DNA of 14,683 nt from the NCBI GenBank assembly GCA_945874855.1, contig CAMCIP010000033.1, positions 1 through 14,683 of the forward strand. The letters run 5' to 3'. This document shows positions 1 to 7,536 of this stretch, one piece after another. Position 1 is the first letter of the stretch. Every line of letters starts with the position of its first letter. The notes under the pieces are model-generated. The model was not told the DNA's origin. It ran no database searches and saw only the letters and a list, made by a program, of their open reading frames with translations. A program made the translations under genes and the position numbers. Source of the stretch: Brevundimonas vancanneytii. Lineage in GTDB: Bacteria; Pseudomonadota; Alphaproteobacteria; Caulobacterales; Caulobacteraceae.

Positions 1-1292
1 AGGGTGCGGATGGAGATGCCGAGGATGGTCGCCGCATGGGTGCGGTTGCCCAGGCAGTGGGTCAGGGTGTCGAGGATCAGCGCCTTCTCCATCTGGGCCA
101 CGGTCTGGCCCACCGCGGCGCGACTGATGGCGTCAGCCGTCTGCGCCGCGCGCCCGGCGGGGCCGGCGTCATAGGCAGAGACCGTCAGCGGACGGCCGTC
201 GGGCAGGCGGATGGCGTCGACGTCGATCTCCGGGCCCGTGGCCAGCAACACCGCGCGGTGCATGGCGTTCTCGAGCTCGCGCACATTGCCGGTCCAGCGG
301 TGCCCGGCCAGGGCCCGACGGGCCGCCTCCCCGATCGGGCGCACCGGCACGCCGTTGGCGGCGGCGTATTTGCGCACGAAATGCTCCGACAGCACGGCGA
401 TGTCGCCCGGCCGCTCGCGCAGGGCCGGCAGGCGCAGGTTCACGACGTTCAGCCGGTAGAGCAGGTCCTCGCGGAAGGTGCCCTCGGCCACTGACTTGGC
501 GAGGTCGCGGTTGGAGGTTGCGATGATGCGGATGTTGACCGGCACGGGCTTGCCGCCGCCGACGCGGTCGATCACCCGCTCCTGGATGGCGCGCAGCAGC
601 TTGGCCTGCAGCCGGGTGTCCATCTCCGAGATTTCGTCCAGCAGGAGCGTGCCGCCGTCGGCCTCCTCGAACTTGCCGATGCGACGCGCCACGGCCCCGG
701 TGAAGGCCCCCTTCTCATGGCCGAACAGTTCGGATTCCAGCAGATTGTCGGGGATGGCGGCGCAGTTGACGCTGATAAACGGCCGCTCCGCCCGCCTGGA
801 CTTCTGGTGCAGATACCGCGCCATCACCTCCTTGCCGACGCCGCTCTCGCCGGTGATCAGGATGCTGGCCTCGGACCGCGCCACCTGGTCGGCCAGGGCC
901 AGCACGGCCTTCATCGCCGGATCGGCCGAGATCAGGGGGCGGTCGTCATCGGCCACAGCCGACAGAACGGCGGCGATCAGATCGGCCTCGGGCGGCAGGG
1001 GAATGAACTCCTTGGCCCCCGCCCGGATCGAGGCGGCCGCATCCGACGGGCTGGCGTCCACACCGCAGGCCACCACCGGCACATGGATCCGCTCCGCCTC
1101 GTTCGCCGCGATCAGGGCGGCGATGTCGATGCGCCAGTCGACCATCAGCAGGTCGGCGCCCTGCCCGCGTCGCAGTTGCTCCGTCGCCTGATCTCCGCGC
1201 TCGACGTGGCTGACCTTGGCGCCGTGCGCCATGGCCATCTTCACCGCCGACGCCAGCTGTCCACTCAGTCTGCCGACCACCAGAAGCCGCAT
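1..1292 (-). CDS. flbD: FlbD, sigma-54-dependent flagellar transcriptional activator (3' end cut by window edge)
   Basis: Bacterial enhancer-binding protein that activates late (class III/IV) flagellar genes with RpoN and, in Caulobacter, represses fliF. The 430 visible codons show an N-terminal receiver-like domain (about 1-120), an AAA+ domain and the start of a Fis-type helix-turn-helix (an NRTHAATILGISIRT stretch at the cut end). Walker A GESGVGKE begins at residue 148, the sigma-54 contact loop GAFTGA is at 195-200, and a GGTLLLDE Walker B follows. The receiver is degenerate: Asp52 is kept, but the usual acidic pair near residues 7-8 is Gly-Arg and the usual switch Lys is replaced in FIPLPP. 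This fits the known FlbD pattern of control by FliX rather than a classical kinase. The start is ATG at 1292 with GGGAGG about 7 bases upstream. It follows fliN by 38 bp as the last visible gene of the operon. About 25 C-terminal residues are missing, judged by family length. Confidence 0.95.
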   Translation of the reverse strand, partial: MRLLVVGRLSGQLASAVKMAMAHGAKVSHVERGDQATEQLRRGQGADLLMVDWRIDIAALIAANEAERIHVPVVACGVDASPSDAAASIRAGAKEFIPLPPEADLIAAVLSAVADDDRPLISADPAMKAVLALADQVARSEASILITGESGVGKEVMARYLHQKSRRAERPFISVNCAAIPDNLLESELFGHEKGAFTGAVARRIGKFEEADGGTLLLDEISEMDTRLQAKLLRAIQERVIDRVGGGKPVPVNIRIIATSNRDLAKSVAEGTFREDLLYRLNVVNLRLPALRERPGDIAVLSEHFVRKYAAANGVPVRPIGEAARRALAGHRWTGNVRELENAMHRAVLLATGPEIDVDAIRLPDGRPLTVSAYDAGPAGRAAQTADAISRAAVGQTVAQMEKALILDTLTHCLGNRTHAATILGISIRT

Positions 1293-1330
1293 GGGTCGTC
1301 CTCCCTAATCTCTCACTTGCCGGCAGCCGT

Positions 1331-1660
1331 TCAGGCGCCCGCATCCTCGGTCTTGATGATTTCCGTCATGGTCACGCCCAGTCGGTCCTCGACCACCACC
1401 ACCTCGCCGCGCGCGACGAGACGGTTGTTGACGAAGATGTCGATCGCCTCGCCGACCTTGCGGTCCAGCTCCAGCACGGACCCACGCCCCAGCTTCAGCA
1501 GCTGGGCCACAGACATGTTCGACTTGCCCAGCACCGCCGCGATGTTGACCGGCACGTCGAACACAGGCGCCAGGTCGGCCGCGGACTTGTCATCCGAGTC
1601 ATCGACCGTGGTGAGGGCGGTGGAGTCCGCGAACTCTTCAAGGGGCAGGTCTTGGGCCAT
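1331..1660 (-). CDS. fliN: FliN, flagellar motor switch (C-ring) protein
   Basis: C-ring component that, with FliG and FliM, forms the rotor switch on the cytoplasmic face and docks FliH during export. The 109-residue protein has a short acidic N-terminal arm (about 1-30, DDSDDKS) and then a SpoA domain. Family hallmarks are FDVPVNIAAVLGKSNMSVAQ, LLKLGRGSVLELDRKVGEA and NNRLVARGEVVVVEDRLGV near the end. The chosen start is the ATG at 1660, with GGGAAG 9 bases upstream. An in-frame TTG at 1669 would add three residues but sits directly against that purine tract and overlaps the fliH stop, so it is less likely. Five bases separate the fliH stop from this ATG, so translational coupling is probable. 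Length is normal for small alphaproteobacterial FliN. Confidence 0.95.
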   Translation of the reverse strand: MAQDLPLEEFADSTALTTVDDSDDKSAADLAPVFDVPVNIAAVLGKSNMSVAQLLKLGRGSVLELDRKVGEAIDIFVNNRLVARGEVVVVEDRLGVTMTEIIKTEDAGA

Positions 1661-1665
1661 GTCGG

Positions 1666-2319
1666 TCAACTTCCCAGATCGAGGGGTTCGGCGTGCCCGG
1701 CCTCGGCGGCCAGGGCGGAATGCAGGGCGTCAGACAGACGCGTGGCGGCGGCGTCGAGATCGAACTCGGCCCGACCGTCGGCCCAGGCCAGCTCAAAGGC
1801 CGCGGGGGGCAGGCTCGGGTCGTCGCGGAACGTCAGACCTCCCGCATGGCCGGCCTGGGCGCAGGCTTCGGCGATCGCCGCCCGCCCGGTCTCGTCCAGC
1901 CCCGACGCGCGGACGGTCAGCCGGCCCTGCGCCTCGATCTCACGGCCGAGCGCCTCGATGGCGGCGGTCACCGCTCCGGCCGGAAACCGGGCAAGGGCGG
2001 CCGAGGCCAGCACGCGCCCGGCGGTCAGGGCCAGATCGGCGGCGTCCTCGCGATGGCGTCTGGCGACCTCCGACAGGACCGGCAGGGCCCGCCCCACCGC
2101 GTCGGCGATCACCGCCAGGGCGGCGGACCTCTGGCCCTCGATCTCGGACAGGGCCGCCTCGCGCGCTTCCAGCGCCGCCTGGGCGACGAGCGCCTCCACC
2201 TCGGCCGGCAGATAGGCGCGCCGCGCCGGACGCCAGTCCGACGCGCGCAGGATCGTGCCGTTCTCGGCGAACTCCTGATCGAAGGCGAAGGGGCGGGACG
2301 GGGCGGGGATGGCGGTCAT
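1666..2319 (-). CDS. fliH: FliH/FlbE, flagellar export ATPase stator and regulator
   Basis: Peripheral stalk protein that binds the FliI export ATPase and links it to FliN and the export gate; in Caulobacter the gene at this place is called flbE. The 217 residues show little strong sequence identity, as usual for FliH. They run as a short N-terminal segment (about 1-40), an Ala/Glu/Arg-rich helical stretch (about 40-110, AALEAREAALSEIEGQRSAA) fitting the FliH coiled stalk, and a C-terminal alpha/beta region (about 120-200) ending in an acidic DGRAEFDLDAAATRLSDAL motif. The assignment rests on position between fliG and fliN plus this architecture. ATG at 2319 follows the fliG stop by one base (TGACATG), so it is probably translated by coupling. 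Confidence in the family is good; the flbE name is by synteny. Confidence 0.87.
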   Translation of the reverse strand: MTAIPAPSRPFAFDQEFAENGTILRASDWRPARRAYLPAEVEALVAQAALEAREAALSEIEGQRSAALAVIADAVGRALPVLSEVARRHREDAADLALTAGRVLASAALARFPAGAVTAAIEALGREIEAQGRLTVRASGLDETGRAAIAEACAQAGHAGGLTFRDDPSLPPAAFELAWADGRAEFDLDAAATRLSDALHSALAAEAGHAEPLDLGS

Positions 2320-2320
2320 G

Positions 2321-3355
2321 TCAGTAGATCAACTCATCGTCGCTGCCCTGGCCGACCAGCATGATCTCGCCCTTGGCGGCCAGGTCCTTGGCCACCTGGA
2401 CCATCGACATCTGGGCCTGATCGACGTCCTTCAGACGCACCGGCCCCATGGAGCTCATGTCCTCGCGCATGATCTTGGCGGCGCGCTCGCTCATGTTGGA
2501 GAAGAACAGCTCGCGCAGGCTCTCCGACGACCCCTTCAGCGCCAGTCCCAACTGGTCCTTGTCCACCGCGCGCAGCAATGTCTGGATGCCGCCGGGGTCC
2601 AGCTTGGACAGATCCTCGAACACGAACATCAGGGCGCGAATACGCTCGGCCGCCTCGCGGTTGCGCTCTTCCAGGGCCCCGATGAACCGGGCCTCGGTCT
2701 GCCGGTCGAAGCTGTTGAAGATGTCAGCCATCATCTCGTGGCTGTCACGTTTTGAGGTGCGGGCGAGGTTCGACATGAACTCGTTGCGCAGGGTCTGCTC
2801 GATCTTGTCCAGGATCTCGCGCTGCACCGGCTCCATGCGCAGCATCCGCTGCACGCATTCCAGGGCGAAGTCCTCAGGCAGGCTGGTCAGCACGCGGGCG
2901 GCATGGTCCGGCTTGATCTTGGACAGCACCACGGCGACCGTCTGGGGGTATTCGTTCTTCAGATAGTTGGCGAGGACCGCCTCGTTCACATTGCCCAGCT
3001 TGTCCCACATGGTGCGACCGGCGGGCCCGCGGATCTCCTCCATCATGGCATCGACGCGGTCCGCCGGCATGAAGGCCTGCAGCAGCTTCTGGGTCTGCTC
3101 GAAGCTTCCCATCACGGAGCCCGAGCCGCTCATGCCGGAGACGAACTCCAGCAAAAGCTCCTCGACCACCTGGGAGCTGACCGTGCCGAGGGTGGCCATG
3201 GCCTGCGAGATCTCCTTGATCTCGTCCTCTTCCAACCCTTGCCAGAGCTGGACATGGTCGGCGCCGAGAGACAGCAGGATGACGGCAGCCTTCTCCGGCC
3301 CCGTCAGCTTGCGGATGTCGTCGACCGCGGCCTTCTTGGTCAGCAGCCGCGCCAT
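2321..3355 (-). CDS. fliG: FliG, flagellar motor switch protein
   Basis: Rotor protein that joins the MS ring (via its N-terminal domain and FliF) to the C ring and makes the electrostatic contacts with MotA that produce torque. It has 344 residues, the usual length. Seen: the N-terminal FliF-binding domain (about 10-100), the middle-domain motif EYPQ at 135-138 (EHPQ in many species), the MFVF motif at 243-246, and the C-terminal torque helix. Its charged residues Lys274, Arg291, Glu298, Asp299 and Arg307 align with E. coli Lys264, Arg281, Asp288, Asp289 and Arg297 at a constant offset of ten. The motor interface is therefore intact. The start codon shares one base with the fliF stop (TGATG), and fliH begins one base after its own stop, so fliF-fliG-fliH expression is tightly coupled. 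Confidence 0.98.
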   Translation of the reverse strand: MARLLTKKAAVDDIRKLTGPEKAAVILLSLGADHVQLWQGLEEDEIKEISQAMATLGTVSSQVVEELLLEFVSGMSGSGSVMGSFEQTQKLLQAFMPADRVDAMMEEIRGPAGRTMWDKLGNVNEAVLANYLKNEYPQTVAVVLSKIKPDHAARVLTSLPEDFALECVQRMLRMEPVQREILDKIEQTLRNEFMSNLARTSKRDSHEMMADIFNSFDRQTEARFIGALEERNREAAERIRALMFVFEDLSKLDPGGIQTLLRAVDKDQLGLALKGSSESLRELFFSNMSERAAKIMREDMSSMGPVRLKDVDQAQMSMVQVAKDLAAKGEIMLVGQGSDDELIY

Positions 3356-4998
3356 CAGCTCTCATGCACCCAGCTGCGCAGGATCGCCGTCGATTCCTCG
3401 GGATGTTTGTCGACGAACTCGGCGACCTTGCGCACGGAAGACGCCTTCACCTGTCCCTCGATGCGGGCGATGTCGAGCCGCTGTTCCATCTCGGTCGGTG
3501 CGGCCAGCTGGCCAGCGACTCCGCCCCCCGCCGCCGTGGTCTGCAGCTGGGTCACGCCCGGACCGCCGACCATGGCGGGCATGCCGCCCCCGCCACCGGC
3601 AGCTCCCGCCCCGCCGCCTGTCGCCGCCTTCAGCAGCGGACGCAGCACGAAGAAGATCAGCAGCAGGCCGGTGATCAGCAGGATCAGCAGCTCGACGCCG
3701 CGCATGATGTCGTTCTTGCCGAAGTCGAACATGCCGCCGCCGCCCTCGGTCCCGCCTTCCGGCAGGGCCGCGCGGTCAAAGCGGACATTGGTCACTTCCA
3801 GCTTGTCGCCGCGCGCCTCGTCGATGCCCACGGCGGCGGCGACCAGGGCCTTGATCTGGGCGATCTCGGCGGGCGTGCGTGCGGCCCAGGTGGCCTCTCC
3901 CTCGCCGTTCGCCGCCGGGGTCCATTTGCCGTCCACCGCCACCGCCACGGCCAGCCGCCGGACCTCACCGGGCTCCTTCACCGTCGTGGTGGTGGTGTTG
4001 GAGATTTCGTAATTGGTCGTTTCCGTGGTCTCGGTCGAGGTCGAGCCCAGCGGCGTCTGGGCCGGCGGCTCAGCGCCGGGAATGTTGTTGGCGGCTGTGG
4101 CGGCGCCGTCGGCCAGGCCGCTGGTCTCCTGGTTTTCGGCGCCGTTGGTCGCGACCGAGCGCACCACCTGGCCGTCCGGATCGAAGCGCTGTTCCTGGGT
4201 GGTCTGGCGGCTCAGGTCGATGTCGGCGGTCACCTGCACCCGCGCCGCGCCCGGCCCGACCACGCCCTCGACGATGTCGAGAATGCGGGCCTGCAGCTGG
4301 CGCTCGGTGCCGGCCTTGGCCTCCTCGGCGCCGGCACCGAACGCCTCATCCTCTCCCCCGGCAGCCAGGGTGCGGTTCATGTCGTCCACAACGGTGACGC
4401 GGCCGGGCTTCAGGTTCGGCACCGCCGAGGCGATCAGATTTCGGATGGCGCGGACGTTCTCGGCCGTCATCTCCCGACCGCCCAGACCCACCACGACCGA
4501 GGCGGTGGGCTCGGCGGCCTCGGACTGGAACAGCGCCCGCTCCGGCAGGGCGATGCGCACCCGCGCCATCGACACCCCGCGCAAGGACATGATGTCCCGC
4601 GCCAGCTCGCCTTCCAGCGCGCGCTTGGCGTTCAGGTTTTGCTGAAACTCGGTCTGGCCCAGCACCGACTGATTGTCGAAGAGCTCGTAGCCGACAGAGC
4701 CCTGGGTCACGAGGCCCTTGCCGGCCAGCAGCATGCGGGCGGTACCGACCTCGTCGCGGCTCACGAAGATGGTCGAACCGTCACCCCTGGAGGAATACTT
4801 CACGCCGGCGGCATCCAGCGCCGTGGTGATCTCCGACGCCTCGCGCAGATCGAGATTGGAATACAGCAGGGCGTCCGGGGCCTGGCCCACGCGCAGCATC
4901 ACGGCCACCAGCACGGCGGCCACGCCCGCGGCCACGCCGAGGACGGCCGCAAGGCGCCCGATCCCGAATCTCTGCACCGCCGCCGTGAAGCCGCCCAC
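3355..4998 (-). CDS. fliF: FliF, flagellar MS-ring protein
   Basis: Inner-membrane ring protein that nucleates the basal body and holds the export gate; assembly begins with it. It has 547 residues. Seen: transmembrane segment 1 at about 15-35, the YscJ/FliF ring-building domain at about 45-210, a second periplasmic region at about 245-415 with a Thr/Glu-rich insert near 318-342, transmembrane segment 2 at about 434-453, a Gly-rich cytoplasmic linker at about 461-493, and the C-terminal FliG-binding tail (about 522-547, VRKVAEFVDKHPEE). The start is GTG at 4998. No other start codon lies in frame upstream, and the next Met falls inside transmembrane segment 1. No strong Shine-Dalgarno is visible, only GC-rich GGGGCG. 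Its stop overlaps the fliG ATG by one base. It heads the operon; regulatory sites lie at 5043-5080. Confidence 0.97.
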   Translation of the reverse strand: MGGFTAAVQRFGIGRLAAVLGVAAGVAAVLVAVMLRVGQAPDALLYSNLDLREASEITTALDAAGVKYSSRGDGSTIFVSRDEVGTARMLLAGKGLVTQGSVGYELFDNQSVLGQTEFQQNLNAKRALEGELARDIMSLRGVSMARVRIALPERALFQSEAAEPTASVVVGLGGREMTAENVRAIRNLIASAVPNLKPGRVTVVDDMNRTLAAGGEDEAFGAGAEEAKAGTERQLQARILDIVEGVVGPGAARVQVTADIDLSRQTTQEQRFDPDGQVVRSVATNGAENQETSGLADGAATAANNIPGAEPPAQTPLGSTSTETTETTNYEISNTTTTTVKEPGEVRRLAVAVAVDGKWTPAANGEGEATWAARTPAEIAQIKALVAAAVGIDEARGDKLEVTNVRFDRAALPEGGTEGGGGMFDFGKNDIMRGVELLILLITGLLLIFFVLRPLLKAATGGGAGAAGGGGGMPAMVGGPGVTQLQTTAAGGGVAGQLAAPTEMEQRLDIARIEGQVKASSVRKVAEFVDKHPEESTAILRSWVHES

Positions 4999-5042
4999 GC
5001 GCCCCGCCCTGAACTCTGGCGGGACACCAAACTCGCCCGCTA

Positions 5043-5055
5043 GGCAGAAACTGCC
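5043..5055. promoter_or_regulatory. Candidate FlbD (ftr-type) binding palindrome in the fliF leader
   Basis: Perfect inverted repeat: five-base arms GGCAG and CTGCC around a three-base AAA centre. It lies 45 bp upstream of the fliF GTG and just downstream of a CtrA-like box. Caulobacter FlbD sites (ftr) have GGCA/TGCC cores, and FlbD is known to repress fliF through such a site near the start of transcription. The match to FlbD is from memory of that consensus plus position; the palindrome itself is directly visible. Confidence 0.6.
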
Positions 5056-5063
5056 GGGAGCGT

Positions 5064-5080
5064 GGTAAATGCCGCGTTAA
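5064..5080 (-). promoter_or_regulatory. Candidate CtrA box of the fliF operon promoter
   Basis: On the minus strand the site reads TTAA, seven bases, then TTTACC. This is one mismatch from the CtrA consensus TTAA-N7-TTAAC and points toward fliF, about 65-80 bp upstream of its start codon. In Caulobacter the fliF operon is a class II, CtrA-activated, cell-cycle-timed operon, so the position is as expected. The transcription start was not determined from sequence. Confidence 0.65.
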
Positions 5081-5096
5081 GGGGCTCGCGCGTTCC

Positions 5097-5114
5097 CCTC
5101 CCCTGAAGGGGAGG
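5097..5114. terminator. Perfect hairpin between leucine dehydrogenase and the fliF promoter
   Basis: Seven-base-pair stem CCTCCCC / GGGGAGG with a four-base loop TGAA. It begins 12 bp beyond the stop of the minus-strand leucine dehydrogenase gene and lies just upstream of the fliF regulatory region, so it is well placed to insulate fliF from read-through. No T-tract follows on either strand, so intrinsic termination is uncertain. It could equally be one copy of a dispersed GC-rich hairpin repeat. Confidence 0.4.
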
Positions 5115-5126
5115 AAGAAGAAGGCC

Positions 5127-6206
5127 CTACGCCGCCAGCTTCAACTCGGCCGCCGCCTTGATGCGGGCCTCGGCGATGGAGTCGGCGATCTCATGGGTGG
5201 GGCGGCCCTCGGCGGCGGAGCGATCCAGCACCTCCGCAAGGGTCTCCATCAGCCGCGACAGCTTGGCCTCGACCCAGTCGGGGTCATAGACGCCGCCGGT
5301 CTGGCGGGCCTTCAGCTCGGACGCCACATTGATGATGCCCCCGCCGTTGGCGACATAGTCGGGGGCATACAGCACGCCGCGCTCGAACAGGATCCGGCCG
5401 ATGTCCGGCGTCGCCAGCTGGTTGTTCGCCGCCCCGACCACCGCCTTGACCGTCAGCCGGTCCAGCGTCCGGGGGTTCAGCGTCGCGCCGAGGGCGCATG
5501 GGGCATAGATGTCGGCCTTGACGTCATAGATGGCGTCGGGGGCCACGATCTCCGCCCCGGTCCGGGCCGCGACCTCGGCCAGCAGGGCGGTGTTGACGTC
5601 GGTCATGATCAGCCTGGCGCCCGCCGCATGCAGCTTGTCGGCCAGATAGCCGCCCACATGGCCGATGCCCTGCAGCGAGACGGTCAGCCCGGTCAGGTCG
5701 TCCTGGTTCCACAGGCGTTTCGCGGCCAGCAGGGTGGCGCGGTAGACGCCCTCGGCGGTGACCGGGCTGGGGTCGCCGGAGCCGGCCTTGCCGCCGGACA
5801 GGCCCACCACGAACTCGGTCTCCTTGCGGGCCTCGGCGATGTCCTCGACCGACACGCCCACATCCTCGGCCGCATAGTAGTTGCCGCCCAGCTGGTTGAC
5901 GGCCCGGCCGAAGGCACGGAACAGCTCGGGGGTCTTCTGGGTCCGGCTGTCGCCGATGATGACCGACTTGCCGCCGCCCATCTCCAGATCCGCCACGGCG
6001 TTCTTGTAGCTCATCCCCCTGGACAGACGCAGAACGTCCTCCAGCGCCTCGGCGGCAGAGCCATAGGCCCACATGCGCGTGCCGCCCACGGCGGGGCCGC
6101 GCGCGGTGGAGTGCACCGCAACAATGGCCTTGAGGCCGGTCTGTTCGTCCATGAAGGCGTGCACGCCTTCGTGGTTCGCGAAAGACGGGGAATCGAACAG
6201 CGTCAT
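5127..6206 (-). CDS. ldh: Leucine dehydrogenase (Glu/Leu/Phe/Val dehydrogenase family)
   Basis: NAD-dependent oxidative deamination of leucine, isoleucine and valine to their 2-oxo acids and ammonium; cytosolic, in branched-chain amino acid catabolism or in making branched acyl-CoA primers. It has 359 residues, normal for leucine dehydrogenase and shorter than glutamate dehydrogenases. Catalytic residues fall at the numbers known for Bacillus leucine dehydrogenase: Gly41-Gly42, Lys68 (MSYKNA), Lys80 (GGGK), Asp115 (AEDVGV) and Asn262 (AANNQ). The nucleotide-binding turn is G180-I-G182-H-V-G185. The numbering agreement supports the ATG at 6206; the purine-rich AGGAAAGG upstream is further away than usual. 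It stands alone: 83 bp follow the upstream hydrolase stop, and a hairpin follows its own stop. Valine or phenylalanine preference cannot be excluded from sequence. The symbol is used in the leucine dehydrogenase sense. Confidence 0.92.
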   Translation of the reverse strand: MTLFDSPSFANHEGVHAFMDEQTGLKAIVAVHSTARGPAVGGTRMWAYGSAAEALEDVLRLSRGMSYKNAVADLEMGGGKSVIIGDSRTQKTPELFRAFGRAVNQLGGNYYAAEDVGVSVEDIAEARKETEFVVGLSGGKAGSGDPSPVTAEGVYRATLLAAKRLWNQDDLTGLTVSLQGIGHVGGYLADKLHAAGARLIMTDVNTALLAEVAARTGAEIVAPDAIYDVKADIYAPCALGATLNPRTLDRLTVKAVVGAANNQLATPDIGRILFERGVLYAPDYVANGGGIINVASELKARQTGGVYDPDWVEAKLSRLMETLAEVLDRSAAEGRPTHEIADSIAEARIKAAAELKLAA

Positions 6207-6254
6207 GCCCTGTGCGAGCCTTTCCTGGGTATTTTTGTTGCCGCGCCATACGCG

Positions 6255-6269
6255 CCCCGCCCGGCGGGG
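6255..6269. terminator. GC-rich palindrome after the hydrolase gene
   Basis: CCCCGCC and GGCGGGG around one central base, foldable as a five-base-pair stem with a five-base loop. It sits in the 83-bp gap between the hydrolase stop and the leucine dehydrogenase start. It may end the hydrolase transcript, but there is no T-tract on the minus strand, so this is only a weak call. Confidence 0.25.
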
Positions 6270-6289
6270 GCAAGCGGCATGACCTCACG

Positions 6290-7285
6290 TCACCGCGAGC
6301 GGAGCCGGGGCAGGACGGGCGGCGCCCCGGACGGCAAGGGCGTCGCGGGATCGCGCGCAAAGGCCAGAACGTCAGCGAAGACCACCGTCGCCTGCAGGTC
6401 GCGGTTCAGGATGTGGCGGCCGTCGGCGTACCATCCGGTGCGCAGGCCCGGCCCGTCGCCGGCGCGCTCCAGCGCCCGTCGCATCGGAGCCTGGCCGATG
6501 ATGTCGTCGTCTGCACCATACAGCAGAAGCGTCGGCACGCCGGTCGCCCCAAGGTCCCGCGAGGCGCGCTCCATCAGATCGACCAGGCCATGAAGGGCAT
6601 CGAACCGGGTCGAGACCAAGAAACCGGGATCCCGCCCGTTGCGGGTCAGTTCGATCAGATTGTCGGTCGCCAGCCGACCCTCAACGGCCCAGCGGGGCGG
6701 CTCGACGGACCGGGCACCCATCAGTCGCGCGGCGACCCGGAGCGAGCCGCGGTTCAGGGCACTCTGGCTCGACCAACCCCAGACCGCCGGAGCGAGCAGC
6801 ACCAGCCGGTCGGCAGCGGGCGGGGCGTCCGAGGCGAAGGCCGATATCGCCACGGCCCCGCCCATACTCTCTCCGATCACCACCACCGGCAGGCCGGGAT
6901 GGCGCGCCCGGACCAGATCGACGACGTCGCGCAGGTCGTCGAGCATCAGCGCGCCGCCCCAGACGCCGCGGCCCGGCGACCGGCCGAAGCCGCGCTGGTC
7001 ATAGGCATAGGTGACCACGCCCTGCTCGGCCCACCAGGGCCCCGCGAGACGCCACGCCGCCGAGCTGTCATTCATGCCGTGCAGCGCCACGAAGACCATG
7101 TCGGGCACCCGGTCGACCGGGGCCCAGACCCGCATCGCCAGCCGCGCCCCGTCCCGCACCACCAGGGCGTCCGCCGCCACCTCGGGACCCGCGAACCCGG
7201 CCGGCGGCGTCAGCGGGGCCTGCACCTGCGGCGTCGCGCAGGCGGAAAGGGCGAGGATAGCGAAAAGGGCCGCGCCTGCCCTCAC
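6290..7285 (-). CDS. Alpha/beta hydrolase, lysophospholipase-like, with lipoprotein signal
   Basis: Serine hydrolase of the monoglyceride lipase/lysophospholipase (Hydrolase_4) type; the substrate is not known, but an acylglycerol or other ester is likely. It has 331 residues. An N-terminal hydrophobic segment ends in a lipobox LSAC with Cys15, implying export and lipid anchoring. The catalytic set is visible: oxyanion motif HGMND near 69-73, nucleophile Ser140 in GESMG, an acid in GADDD (about 259-261), and His291 in DGRHIL. YDQRGFGRS at about 95-103 is the usual family segment. The start chosen is GTG at 7285, overlapping the upstream gene's stop as GTGA with GGAGGG 9 bases before it. A longer open frame to 7432 would only read the neighbour out of frame and would bury the signal peptide. 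Translationally coupled to the DUF3253 gene. Confidence 0.88.
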   Translation of the reverse strand: MRAGAALFAILALSACATPQVQAPLTPPAGFAGPEVAADALVVRDGARLAMRVWAPVDRVPDMVFVALHGMNDSSAAWRLAGPWWAEQGVVTYAYDQRGFGRSPGRGVWGGALMLDDLRDVVDLVRARHPGLPVVVIGESMGGAVAISAFASDAPPAADRLVLLAPAVWGWSSQSALNRGSLRVAARLMGARSVEPPRWAVEGRLATDNLIELTRNGRDPGFLVSTRFDALHGLVDLMERASRDLGATGVPTLLLYGADDDIIGQAPMRRALERAGDGPGLRTGWYADGRHILNRDLQATVVFADVLAFARDPATPLPSGAPPVLPRLRSR

Positions 7286-7536
7286 CCTGGCGGACCCTCC
7301 GGCAGCTTCAGCCGGATCACGCCCTTGAAGGCGTCGGGGTTCACCGGCTTGCCCTTCATGGTGATCACCAGCCGGCCTTGCCGCGCCAGGCCGACGGCGG
7401 TGGCGCGTACCTTGCCCATCTGCCGCTGCCACTGCTCGGGCGACAGGACCTTGGCCACTTCGGAGGGGCAGATGCTCTTGCCCGGCTCGCGGCGGGACAG
7501 CAGGTCGAAAATCTCGGCTTCGATCGGATCGCTCAT
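7282..7536 (-). CDS. DUF3253 family small protein
   Basis: An 84-residue cytosolic protein of unknown function, matching the DUF3253 pattern: an N-terminal helix (IEAEIFDLLSRR), the hallmark PGKSICPSEVAK, a W near residue 36, a basic central helix (MGKVRATAVGLARQGRL) and the beta-hairpin end ITMKGKPVNPDAFKGVIRLK. The shape suggests a small winged-helix fold, so nucleic-acid binding is possible, but that is inference. The ATG at 7536 gives exactly the domain. Upstream in-frame ATG at 7554 and TTG at 7563 lack a better ribosome site. It is the first gene of a pair; its stop codon is embedded in the start of the lipoprotein hydrolase. Confidence 0.85.
   Translation of the reverse strand: MSDPIEAEIFDLLSRREPGKSICPSEVAKVLSPEQWQRQMGKVRATAVGLARQGRLVITMKGKPVNPDAFKGVIRLKLPEGPPG

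Noticed and set aside
1661..1669. TTG at 1669 as fliN start
   Set aside because: The purine-rich ribosome site directly abuts this TTG but is well spaced from the ATG at 1660; kept only as an alternative.
717..2327. Long plus-strand open frame (536 codons) opposite flbD, fliN and fliH
   Set aside because: It spans three clear minus-strand genes with recognised motifs; its product is low-complexity Arg/Pro/Gly-rich sequence typical of the antisense frame in GC-rich DNA.
3364..5043. Long plus-strand open frame (559 codons) opposite fliF
   Set aside because: It mirrors fliF over its full length and its His/Gly/Arg-rich product has no domain; it also crosses the fliF control region.
7286..7432. 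Upstream extension of the hydrolase reading frame
   Set aside because: It reads the DUF3253 gene out of frame and would place the lipoprotein signal internally; the GTG at 7285 has a good ribosome site.
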